DNA of 7,660 nucleotides from contig JANYAL010000333.1 in the NCBI GenBank assembly GCA_025361325.1, positions 1-7,660 on the forward strand, given 5' to 3'. The translations under genes and the position numbers were made by a program. The notes below the pieces were generated by a model. It was given only the letters and a program-made list of their open reading frames with translations, made no database searches and was not told the DNA's origin. This document shows positions 1 through 6,859 of this stretch, one piece after another (the stretch's first letter is position 1; each line of letters starts with the position of its first letter). The DNA comes from Bacteroidota bacterium (GTDB lineage Bacteria; Bacteroidota; Bacteroidia; Chitinophagales; Chitinophagaceae).

Positions 1-744
1 GGGAAAAAATTCGAGCCTGAACAAGATACCAAATACATTGGCTATATGCCTGAGGAACGGGGCCTTTATAAAAAAATGAAGATAGGTGAACAGGCTTTAT
101 ATCTGGCCAGATTAAAGGGCCTAGGGAAACAGGAAGCAACGGAGAAGATAAGGTATTGGTTCAGGCGCTTAGAAATGGAAAGCTGGTGGAATAAGAAAGT
201 GGAAGACCTCAGTAAAGGTATGGGTCAAAAACTCCAGTTTGTAATTACTGTGCTGCATGATCCCAAACTGATCATCCTCGATGAACCTTTTAGCGGGCTC
301 GATCCGGTAAACACCAATCTAATAAAGGACGAAATATATCGGTTGGCTCAAAATGGAACGACCATTATTTTCAGTACACACCGCATGGAACAAGTGGAAG
401 AAATCTGCGACAAGATCGTACTGGTAAATAAGGGAAAGAAGATCCTGGATGGCAGTGTTTCTGAAATAAAACAGGATTTCAAGGAAAACCTATATAGCAT
501 ATTCCTGGCAGATATCCCCGGATCCATTAGCAGTGATGCCTTTGAAACAATAAAAACACATTTACATGAATTAGTAGTAAAAATCCGTGAAGGTCATAAT
601 ACCAATGATGTGCTTGGGTATTTCATCGGACGTGGGGCGCAGATCATTTCTTTCAGGGAGATACTACCCTCACTGAATGAAATTTTCATCCGATTGGTGG
701 AAAGCACCCCCACCGCCAGACAATTTGAAATACTGAACAATTGA
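1..744 (+). CDS. ABC transporter ATP-binding protein, NatA-like with DUF4162-type C-terminus (5' end missing)
   Basis: ATPase subunit that would drive an ABC-2-type exporter at the inner membrane. The reading frame is open to the left edge, so the N-terminus with the Walker A loop lies outside; 247 residues are visible. From the edge one sees a Q-loop-side segment (IGYMPEERGLYKK, about residues 13-25), the signature motif LSKGMGQK (70-77), Walker B LIILDEPFSGLD (90-101) with the catalytic Glu95, and the H-loop STHRMEQ with His127. The roughly 100-residue tail after KKILDG resembles the DUF4162 region of NatA/YhaQ-type ATPases (family assigned from memory). The LSKGM form of the signature is normal for that subfamily rather than a defect. 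An ATG at 46 is internal and not the true start, because conserved sequence continues upstream in frame. The permease gene follows 42 bases after the TGA and is surely its partner. The substrate cannot be told from the sequence. Confidence 0.95.
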   Translation, partial: GKKFEPEQDTKYIGYMPEERGLYKKMKIGEQALYLARLKGLGKQEATEKIRYWFRRLEMESWWNKKVEDLSKGMGQKLQFVITVLHDPKLIILDEPFSGLDPVNTNLIKDEIYRLAQNGTTIIFSTHRMEQVEEICDKIVLVNKGKKILDGSVSEIKQDFKENLYSIFLADIPGSISSDAFETIKTHLHELVVKIREGHNTNDVLGYFIGRGAQIISFREILPSLNEIFIRLVESTPTARQFEILNN

Positions 745-786
745 CCCCTTTTGACTATCCACTCCTAATAATCAATTTCTATTCAA

Positions 787-2064
787 ATGAACAAAATCCT
801 ACTGATCATAAAAAGGGAATACCTCACCAGGGTAAGAAAAAGAACCTTTATCATATCCACGGTTTTGTTCCCCCTTTTGTATCTCCTACTTATTTTCGGC
901 ACGGGTTATATAGCTGAAAAAAGCAAACCCGACCTGAAGGTAGCGTTGATTGACCGTTCCGGTCTCATCCGTGAAGAATTAGTGGACAAAGCCAACAAGA
1001 CTGACAGTTCCTGTACCCTGACCCTCGTAAAAAACAACACGGATAGTATCATTACAGGTTTTGATTCACGGGGTTATGATGCTTATATAGTCGTCCCTGA
1101 ACATGCAAACTGGAAAAAAGGTATCGACAGCCTACAGCTGAATACCCATAAGACCTTTGGAATCGGGGTCATTGTTCCCATACAGTCCAAACTGAACAGG
1201 ATATGGAATGAAATCAAAAATGACAGCCTGGGCATTGATGAATCCAAGAAAATCATCCTGGCCACAAGTACGATCAGCCTGAAAATAAATAATTCCATGA
1301 ACCGGAATGCCGATGCCGGAACAGCAACAGTCATCGGTTATGTTTGTGGTTTCTTAATGTACATCATTCTTTTATTGTATGGCTCCCAGGTTATGATGGG
1401 GGTAATGGAAGAAAAAACAAACCGTATTGCTGAAGTGATGATCTCCAGTGTAAAGTCATTTCAATTAATGATGGGCAAGATCATCGGTATAGGCGCGGTG
1501 GCACTTACCCAGTTCCTCATCTGGATAGCATGTATATTACTGATATATATTATTGGAAAATATTCGGGTAATAATAGTGGTATGATGGCTGGTGCAGTAG
1601 TTCAGATCCAGAAAGCCTTTACCAGTGTGGACCTGCCCCTGGTTGTCGGCTGTTTCATATTTTATATGCTGGCAGGTTTCTTTTTTTATTCTTCCCTATA
1701 CGGTGCTATCGGCAGCGCCATCAATGAAGACATGCGTGAGGCACAATCCCTGAGTTTCCCTATAACCATGCTGATCATATTCTCCATTGCATTGATGTCT
1801 TCAGCCATTTCGAACCCGGGAAGCCTATTATCTCTATGGGCAAGCATAGTGCCATTCAGCTCACCTATTGTAATGATGGCCAGGATACCTTTCGGTGTAC
1901 CCAATACTGTACCTTGGTGGCAATTGGGGCTATCCATGATTTCTCTGATCGGAGGATTTATCTTCACCACCTGGTTTGCAGGAAGGATCTACAGAACGGG
2001 TATCCTAATGTATGGTAAAAAACCAAGTTGGAAAGAAATGGCAAAATGGGCTTTCAGGAAATAG
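787..2064 (+). CDS. ABC-2 family permease, NatB-like
   Basis: Membrane subunit of the exporter whose ATPase lies just upstream. The 425-residue protein has the NatB layout: a short cytoplasmic N-terminus (KREYLTRVRKRTF), one membrane segment at about 21-43, a large extracytoplasmic domain (about 46-178), then a C-terminal membrane block with helices near 180-205, 231-257, 284-309, 324-343 and 379-398, and a further hydrophobic stretch near 352-368. The loop after the second helix carries the conserved-looking EEKTNRIAEVMISSVKSFQLMMGK (split here as EEKTNRIAEVM at 208-218 and SFQLMMGK at 224-231), typical of this family. The cytoplasmic tail YRTGILMYGKKPSWKEMAKW (402-421) is also family-like. 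The ATG at 787 is the natural start because the basic N-terminus precedes the first helix; no Shine-Dalgarno sequence is visible, as usual in Bacteroidota. Family members export sodium or other small compounds; the substrate here is unknown. Confidence 0.93.
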   Translation: MNKILLIIKREYLTRVRKRTFIISTVLFPLLYLLLIFGTGYIAEKSKPDLKVALIDRSGLIREELVDKANKTDSSCTLTLVKNNTDSIITGFDSRGYDAYIVVPEHANWKKGIDSLQLNTHKTFGIGVIVPIQSKLNRIWNEIKNDSLGIDESKKIILATSTISLKINNSMNRNADAGTATVIGYVCGFLMYIILLLYGSQVMMGVMEEKTNRIAEVMISSVKSFQLMMGKIIGIGAVALTQFLIWIACILLIYIIGKYSGNNSGMMAGAVVQIQKAFTSVDLPLVVGCFIFYMLAGFFFYSSLYGAIGSAINEDMREAQSLSFPITMLIIFSIALMSSAISNPGSLLSLWASIVPFSSPIVMMARIPFGVPNTVPWWQLGLSMISLIGGFIFTTWFAGRIYRTGILMYGKKPSWKEMAKWAFRK

Positions 2065-2147
2065 CAAAGCATGGCTTTAACATGATGACTATAAATGATT
2101 CTGATGCAATTATAATTTGGACTTGAACATTTTTTTAGATCTGGCAG
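2065..2147. other. Convergent intergenic gap without a recognisable terminator
   Basis: These 83 bases separate the stop codons of the plus-strand permease gene and the minus-strand Wzz gene. They contain a 5-bp inverted repeat AAAGC-ATG-GCTTT (2066-2078) with no T-run after it, an AT-only palindrome AATTATAATT near 2108-2117, and an isolated run of seven T (2130-2136). None of these combines a stable stem with an adjacent T-run, so I do not call an intrinsic terminator for either strand. Confidence 0.5.
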
Positions 2148-3185
2148 TTAGAGCTTCCCTGGTTTTTCCTTTGGTTTGGATATCTTTTCAATGGCCTTGT
2201 TCATTTCATCACCTACAAATTTGGTGAGTACCTTCCAACTTATCACTATAATACCGATCACTGTTCCAAGGAAAAGTCCGATAATCGTGTTGAATAATGC
2301 TGATTTCTTAGCAAAATCATAAGGAGGTTCAGGACGGTCAAGCGGTTCTATTATGGGGGTTTCTTTCTGCAGTTTGTAAGCAGCGGCTTCCCGGTTGTTC
2401 ACGGCATAATAATATTGGGATTGTACTGTGGACTTATCCTCGGCAATGTTCTGTTTGGGCAGACTATATCTTTTCAGTTCTTCATTGGTAAAGAAAGTAC
2501 TTTCATCCAGGGCTATGGCATGTCGGTCCAGTTGATCCAGTACTTTCTGCAGGGAATCTGCCTTTTTTACAGCGAATTCATAATCAATCTGCGCCTTTTT
2601 CTTTTTCAGGTCGATGTAAAAGCTGGAAAGCTTGTCAATGAAAATATAACTAACCTCCCGCACAATCTTTGGATTCGAGTTGGTATAATATAATTCCAGT
2701 ATTCCGTTCTTATTGATCTTGGACTGAAAGCCGGCCTTGAGCATATTACTGGCTATATTAATAAGGAGCAGGCTGTCATGAGGCATCTTTATCTCTTCAT
2801 TCTGCATGAAACCAGTATGCCGGTTATTCTCCTCAATCAGCAATTCAGAGATTATTTTATTGTTCATTGATGGTATACGTGTTAGGGCAACCGCGTCTCT
2901 GGTGCGACGGCTCGTGGAAAGTTCCACAATATTGATGGATGCTTCCCCGCTGAAAGATTTGGGTGCATCGGAAAGTCCGAGAATATTGCCGATCGTTGAA
3001 GTGGACACGGTATTATCACTTGCACTGTTCAGCGGGAATACCGTGGCTTTTGAAGTATACAAAGCCACATTCTGTTTTGCCATGTAATAATAGAGCCCGC
3101 CAAAACCAAGTGCAATGATAGCGATAACCCAGCTGAATCTTTTAAGTCTTTTCAGCAAACGTTTGATCAGTTCAATATTGTTCAT
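2148..3185 (-). CDS. Wzz/chain-length determinant family protein (polysaccharide co-polymerase), no kinase domain
   Basis: Inner-membrane protein expected to set polymer length and couple synthesis to the outer-membrane export channel in Wzx/Wzy-type polysaccharide assembly. The 345 residues show the classic layout: a short basic cytoplasmic N-terminus (KRLLKRLKRF), helix 1 at about 18-36, a periplasmic domain with a beta-rich N-terminal part (YTSKATVFPL at 43-52) and a long helical, charged part (about 170-275, e.g. DLKKKKAQIDYEFAVKKADS), a proline-rich stretch with P277, P281, P285, P287 and P288, then helix 2 at about 297-318. A lysine-rich tail of about 27 residues ends the protein. There is no Walker A/B motif or tyrosine cluster, so it is not a Wzc-type BY-kinase fusion. 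The start follows the stop of the export-channel gene by 21 bases, which supports co-transcription and a shared pathway. The specific polymer is unknown. Confidence 0.9.
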   Translation of the reverse strand: MNNIELIKRLLKRLKRFSWVIAIIALGFGGLYYYMAKQNVALYTSKATVFPLNSASDNTVSTSTIGNILGLSDAPKSFSGEASINIVELSTSRRTRDAVALTRIPSMNNKIISELLIEENNRHTGFMQNEEIKMPHDSLLLINIASNMLKAGFQSKINKNGILELYYTNSNPKIVREVSYIFIDKLSSFYIDLKKKKAQIDYEFAVKKADSLQKVLDQLDRHAIALDESTFFTNEELKRYSLPKQNIAEDKSTVQSQYYYAVNNREAAAYKLQKETPIIEPLDRPEPPYDFAKKSALFNTIIGLFLGTVIGIIVISWKVLTKFVGDEMNKAIEKISKPKEKPGKL

Positions 3186-3206
3186 CCGTGTTTGATTGGT
3201 ATGTTA

Positions 3207-5642
3207 TTATAATTTTATAAGGATCCGGGCAATAAGTGCGGCCGTAACGACCGGCACTACAGATAACAGCGCCTGTGAAGCGAACTCGGCAGCCCCTTTA
3301 CCTTCTGGACGAAGGGGTACATTCAATACACTCCCCTGTTCCACCTTTGGATAAAAGTGAATGAAGAAAAAGGTACGGGTACGTTTGTTCTTGCCATTCG
3401 CATATTGAACATAGATCCGGCTTCTCCAGGGATGCATGCTGAAACCGCCGGCCTTATCAATATAATAACCCACATTTGTATGCTCCTTATCGAAGTTAAG
3501 TTTCAATGGGGATTGCACAGAACCTTTTACCTCTACAAATGGATTCAGTTCAGGAATAAATATGATGTCCCCATCCTGTAATACGATATCAAACTTGGAG
3601 TTCTTGTACTTGATTGCTTTGTAGAGTTCAATGCTGATGGGTTCTTTAGATATTTCAGCTATATCTGTTTTGTTCGAATCCAGTTTGAGTCTGCCCAGTG
3701 AGTCCGTAAGGTTGTTTATCTTGTTGGTAACATTTTCCCTGAAGTACTGCGTCTTCTTTCGGTACAGGAGCGCACCGCTCAGATCGGCATTCTCCTTGAA
3801 CCCGCCTGCCCGTTCAATATAGGAGGACAATCTTTCCTGTTTGCTCAGCCGCGGATAAGGGCCCGGATATTTGACCAACCCGTTCATTTCAATCAGTTGT
3901 TGCAGTTCAAACGTTGGATTCTTCCTTACATATACCTGGTCATAGGGCTTCATTATGATCAAACGGGTAATACTGTCCAATTCAATATTGGGCGAAACCT
4001 TAATAGTTCGCAAGATTGTACGGGTAGGTTCCTGCTCCTTTTTAGCAGAATCCAGATCCACTACGCTGGAGATCTCTATCCTGCCATATTCTGCCGATTG
4101 TTTCATACCTCCGGCCAGGTAGAGAAGGTCCTGCAGTGTCATGCCGCCGTATTTGTTCACCTTTCCCTCTTTGCGAACCTCTCCGAATATTTCCACATAC
4201 TGTTTGTCGTTGAACTCATTGGCATTGAATAGCAGAACCTGGTCATTGGCAAACAATTCCAGGTTATTATTATTGGACTGTTCATTCTTGCCGATATCGG
4301 TCAAATTTACTTCCAGTTTATTGGCTTTAATATTGGTACTATCACCACCTCCCCGGAAGATATAGGCCCTGGGAAGGTAAGTATTCCGGGTGATCCCGCC
4401 TGCCCGATTGATCAGGTCAAATAAACGGTCGCCTTTCCTAATCTCATACTGACCCGGATAGGATATCTCGCCTTTCATCTCCACCTTGTTGATGAGGCCT
4501 GGGTTGACGCTTATTACTTTAACGATATCACCATCCAGCAAGGGAAAATCCTGGCTATTAAAGGAAGGGTCGTTGGTTGGATTGATGATCGGCGTTACAT
4601 TCACATCTTTAATGATCTGCTTCTCCATTTCAGTGCGGTATACTTTCATACCGCTCGAAAAGGCATCGCGGGTCAAGCCACCAGAATATTTCAACAATGC
4701 TTTCATACCTTCCTCCTTCTTAAGCTGGTAAAACATAGGACGTTTCCATTTGCCCTCAGCCTTCACCTTTTTTTCAACGGTCTTTACAATGACAAAATCG
4801 TTATTGTCCAGGTATATGTGTTTCCCAAAATCTCCGGTAGTCAGGTATTTATAAACGTCCAGTTCATCAATCTCCTTACCATTCCGTTTGATTAATATCT
4901 CACGAAGGTTGGCCATATCCGTAGGACCACCTGCTAAAGCGATTACATTAAAAGCATTTGTGAAAGCAGAGACAGTAACCGGGCCTTGCGAACTGACCTC
5001 ACCTGCCACATTCACGGTAACAGTCCTTGGTTCACCCAGTGATACGGTAATATTGGTTGATGGCGGGACAAATGATTTAAAGCGGCGCGTAACCAGGGAC
5101 CGTACATTCTCAAAAGTAAGTCCCTGCAGATAGATCTTACCCAGGCCGGTGGGGAAAATAGAACCATCCCTTGCCACCACATATTCGTAAGTGGCTTCTG
5201 CGCCGTTCCAAAGCGATACCACAATATGATCATATACTCCGATCGGATAATCCAGCGGGGGGGTTGACAATTCGGTGATGGAGGCCACAACACCCGCCCG
5301 GAAGAGATTCATGCCATATGTTTCCTCAGTACGGTTCATTGATTGGGGAGTATTCTCCCGGACAAGGCTGTCCTTGTCGATCTTCTCTTTTCCACCCTTT
5401 GTTTTATCAATATTCTTGTCCCTTCCAATGGTTTTGGGATTGGCTTCCGTATTCTTATCTTTTAACATCTGGTAATAATCAGCAGGGGGCATCTGGGTGG
5501 GCAGATTGAGTCCCTCGGGGTTACTCGGATCTTTCACAGGCGGCTGCGCCTGGGCACGATTTGTTACCATGAGAAAAAGCAAACCTATTACCGCAACTAA
5601 TTTTCTACAGGAGAGCTGCACTTGCCTGGATCTTTCTGACAT
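3207..5642 (-). CDS. Outer-membrane polysaccharide export protein, Wza-like, with Poly_export and multiple SLBB units
   Basis: Predicted exit channel for a capsular or exopolysaccharide. The 811-residue protein starts with a signal peptide (basic RK at 13-14, hydrophobic 15-27, AQA just before a likely cut after residue 32) and has no lipobox cysteine, so it is not an obvious lipoprotein. A charged, Lys/Asp-rich linker (about 60-105) precedes a Poly_export domain (about 127-205; DYPIGVYDHIVVSLW, then DGSIFPTGLGKIYLQG). SLBB units follow at about 209-286, 387-430, 482-524, 584-629 and 702-746, each with a VxGEV/VxGxV-like strand and an AGG turn (LAGGP, RAGGI, LAGGM, RAGGF, KAGGF). A degenerate unit lies near 302-330 (YSGGLTRDAF). 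The last 25 residues form a hydrophobic helix that could be the membrane-crossing element, as in Wza. The protein is about twice the length of enterobacterial Wza (about 380 residues), as is usual for Bacteroidota members. The gene ends in two in-frame TAA codons (3209-3204). A GTG at codon 8 is a possible alternative start. Confidence 0.94.
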   Translation of the reverse strand: MSERSRQVQLSCRKLVAVIGLLFLMVTNRAQAQPPVKDPSNPEGLNLPTQMPPADYYQMLKDKNTEANPKTIGRDKNIDKTKGGKEKIDKDSLVRENTPQSMNRTEETYGMNLFRAGVVASITELSTPPLDYPIGVYDHIVVSLWNGAEATYEYVVARDGSIFPTGLGKIYLQGLTFENVRSLVTRRFKSFVPPSTNITVSLGEPRTVTVNVAGEVSSQGPVTVSAFTNAFNVIALAGGPTDMANLREILIKRNGKEIDELDVYKYLTTGDFGKHIYLDNNDFVIVKTVEKKVKAEGKWKRPMFYQLKKEEGMKALLKYSGGLTRDAFSSGMKVYRTEMEKQIIKDVNVTPIINPTNDPSFNSQDFPLLDGDIVKVISVNPGLINKVEMKGEISYPGQYEIRKGDRLFDLINRAGGITRNTYLPRAYIFRGGGDSTNIKANKLEVNLTDIGKNEQSNNNNLELFANDQVLLFNANEFNDKQYVEIFGEVRKEGKVNKYGGMTLQDLLYLAGGMKQSAEYGRIEISSVVDLDSAKKEQEPTRTILRTIKVSPNIELDSITRLIIMKPYDQVYVRKNPTFELQQLIEMNGLVKYPGPYPRLSKQERLSSYIERAGGFKENADLSGALLYRKKTQYFRENVTNKINNLTDSLGRLKLDSNKTDIAEISKEPISIELYKAIKYKNSKFDIVLQDGDIIFIPELNPFVEVKGSVQSPLKLNFDKEHTNVGYYIDKAGGFSMHPWRSRIYVQYANGKNKRTRTFFFIHFYPKVEQGSVLNVPLRPEGKGAAEFASQALLSVVPVVTAALIARILIKL

Positions 5643-5690
5643 CTGATAAAATTGAATTATTTAATTTCAAAATCGCTTAAAGGTAATATT

Positions 5691-6629
5691 TTATATAAGC
5701 GGCTGTTGTAAGGCACGCTCAAACTCTTTCCACAGTTCATTAACAATATCCGCCGCCGGTATTATTTTCCTAATCATGGCACTAACCTGACCAATCTCCA
5801 GTTCACCAGCTTCCGTATCTCCTTCGAACATGCCTTTCTTTGCACGTGCTCTTCCCAGCAAATGCAAGAGCTGTTCGGCTGAAGCACCATTTTGTTCAGC
5901 CTCCTGTACTGCCTGATAAAATTGATTCTTCAGCAAACGCACCGGTGTAAGCTGTTTAAGGGTGAGCTGGGTATCGCCCTCTTTCGCAGCTATGACAAAT
6001 TCTTTGAATTTCGTATGTGCAGATGCCTCAGGGCTTGCCACGAACCGGCTTCCCACCTGTACACCCTCGGCACCAAGCACCATGGCAGCCAGCATCTGTC
6101 TGCCGGTGGCGATGCCCCCTGCGGCTATAACCGGTATGTTCACAGCCTGCCTAACCAGTGGCACCAGCACCATTGTTGTAGTTTCTTCTTTTCCATTATG
6201 TCCCCCGGCCTCAAATCCTTCCGCCACCACAGCATCACAACCCGCATCGGCAGACTTGACGGCAAAGCGACTGCTGCTGACCACGTGTGCCACAGTAATG
6301 CCTGCCTGCTTTAAAATTCCCGTCCAGGTGGCAGGATTGCCTGCAGAAGTGAATACCACCGGTACTTTTTCCTCTTGTATTACTTGCATGTGCTGATCAA
6401 TGGACGGGTATATCAGCGGTACGTTTACGCCAAATGGTTTATTTGTAGCGGCCCGGCATTTACGGATATGCTCCCTTAACACTTCGGAATACATGCTTCC
6501 ACTTCCAATTAGTCCCAACCCGCCTGCATTACTGACCGCACTGGCAAGGCGCCAGCCGCTGGCCCAGATCATGCCGGCCTGGATGATAGGATATTCAATG
6601 CCAAATAAATTGGTTACCCGGTTTTGCAT
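5691..6629 (-). CDS. Nitronate monooxygenase / FabK-type FMN-dependent TIM-barrel enzyme
   Basis: Flavoenzyme of the 2-nitropropane dioxygenase family, which includes nitronate monooxygenases (oxidise alkyl nitronates) and the enoyl-ACP reductase FabK. The 312-residue protein begins with the family opening IEYPIIQAGM (11-20), then SNAGGLGLIGSGS (33-45), GVNVPLIYP (67-75), SAGNP (95-99), the catalytic-histidine motif AEGFEAGGHNG with His144, the phosphate-binding strands IPVIAAGGIATG (165-176) and LGAEGVQVGSRF (185-196), and a late GD-x7-GQ segment (270-281). Overall length and that C-terminal segment resemble FabK as I remember it, so a reductase role cannot be excluded; standard annotation would be nitronate monooxygenase. 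The protein has no signal peptide and should be cytoplasmic. Its stop lies 48 bases before the export-protein start and no strong promoter is visible between them, so the two are probably co-transcribed. The ATG lacks a Shine-Dalgarno sequence but gives the standard family N-terminus. Confidence 0.9.
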   Translation of the reverse strand: MQNRVTNLFGIEYPIIQAGMIWASGWRLASAVSNAGGLGLIGSGSMYSEVLREHIRKCRAATNKPFGVNVPLIYPSIDQHMQVIQEEKVPVVFTSAGNPATWTGILKQAGITVAHVVSSSRFAVKSADAGCDAVVAEGFEAGGHNGKEETTTMVLVPLVRQAVNIPVIAAGGIATGRQMLAAMVLGAEGVQVGSRFVASPEASAHTKFKEFVIAAKEGDTQLTLKQLTPVRLLKNQFYQAVQEAEQNGASAEQLLHLLGRARAKKGMFEGDTEAGELEIGQVSAMIRKIIPAADIVNELWKEFERALQQPLI

Positions 6630-6748
6630 ATCGCTTTTCTGTTGTTACCCAGACCCCCACTCAAACTACCGGCGAAGTTAATGCCCCTTATATTACTGTC
6701 CGCAATAACCCCTTCAACCCTTCTTCCCGTCACGGGTAAATGAAATAG

Positions 6749-6771
6749 AAAGTACTTTGAAACGCAAAGTA
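6749..6771. promoter_or_regulatory. Inverted repeat TACTTTG-N5-CAAAGTA with a third half-site; candidate operator
   Basis: Read directly: TACTTTG at 6753-6759 and its exact reverse complement CAAAGTA at 6765-6771, separated by AAACG. The left arm also belongs to a perfect 10-base palindrome, AAAGTACTTT (6749-6758), so the hexamer AAAGTA occurs three times in 23 bases in alternating orientation. It lies about 120 bases upstream of the flavoenzyme start, in non-coding DNA. The size and symmetry suit a dimeric regulator, but no regulator gene is in the window and the binding role is inferred. Confidence 0.4.
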
Positions 6772-6796
6772 AAGGAATTTATTTTATTACACCCAA
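6765..6796 (-). promoter_or_regulatory. Candidate Bacteroidota-type promoter for the flavoenzyme/export unit
   Basis: On the minus strand a TTG (6796-6794) is followed after 21 bases by TTACTTTG (6772-6765). The Bacteroidota primary sigma factor prefers a TTTG/TTG near -33 and TAnnTTTG near -7; here the -7 box has one mismatch in the TA. The -7 box coincides with the right arm of the inverted repeat, so a protein bound there would block it. Transcription would give a leader of roughly 130 bases before the ATG at 6629. Only the pattern is seen; the spacing is at the long end of what is usual. Confidence 0.28.
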
Positions 6797-6859
6797 CTAA
6801 TTTTGCACTGTTAACGGTAAATAGCAGGAACCTGAGCACCCCGATATAAGGGGAGTAAA

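Noticed and set aside
208..228. LSKGM instead of LSGGQ in the ABC ATPase as evidence of a dead enzyme
   Set aside because: This variant is usual in NatA/DUF4162-type ATPases, and Walker B and the H-loop histidine are intact.
2066..2136. Possible intrinsic terminator between the convergent genes (AAAGC-ATG-GCTTT and a seven-T run)
   Set aside because: The stem is only 5 bp and the T-run lies about 50 bases away with no stem directly before it.
5892..6396. Long plus-strand open frames opposite the flavoenzyme gene
   Set aside because: They are antisense to a clearly conserved gene and their translations show no recognisable domain, signal or start context.
6726..6736. CCCG-TCA-CGGG hairpin in the leader of the flavoenzyme
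   Set aside because: A four-base-pair stem in a leader of unknown extent; no riboswitch or attenuator structure could be built around it.
6798..6805. Plus-strand TAATTTTG as a Bacteroidota -7 promoter element
   Set aside because: It matches TAnnTTTG, but no TTG lies at the right distance upstream and it would only transcribe antisense to the nucleotidyltransferase.
6839..6853. CCCC-N7-GGGG stem just after the nucleotidyltransferase stop as a terminator
   Set aside because: Only four base pairs and no T-run follows on the minus strand.
6684..6853. 10-base inverted repeat CCCCTTATAT (6684-6693) / ATATAAGGGG (6844-6853) flanking the intergenic region
   Set aside because: The arms are 150 bases apart and a match of this length is not rare enough by chance; no other sign of a mobile element such as a target duplication was seen.
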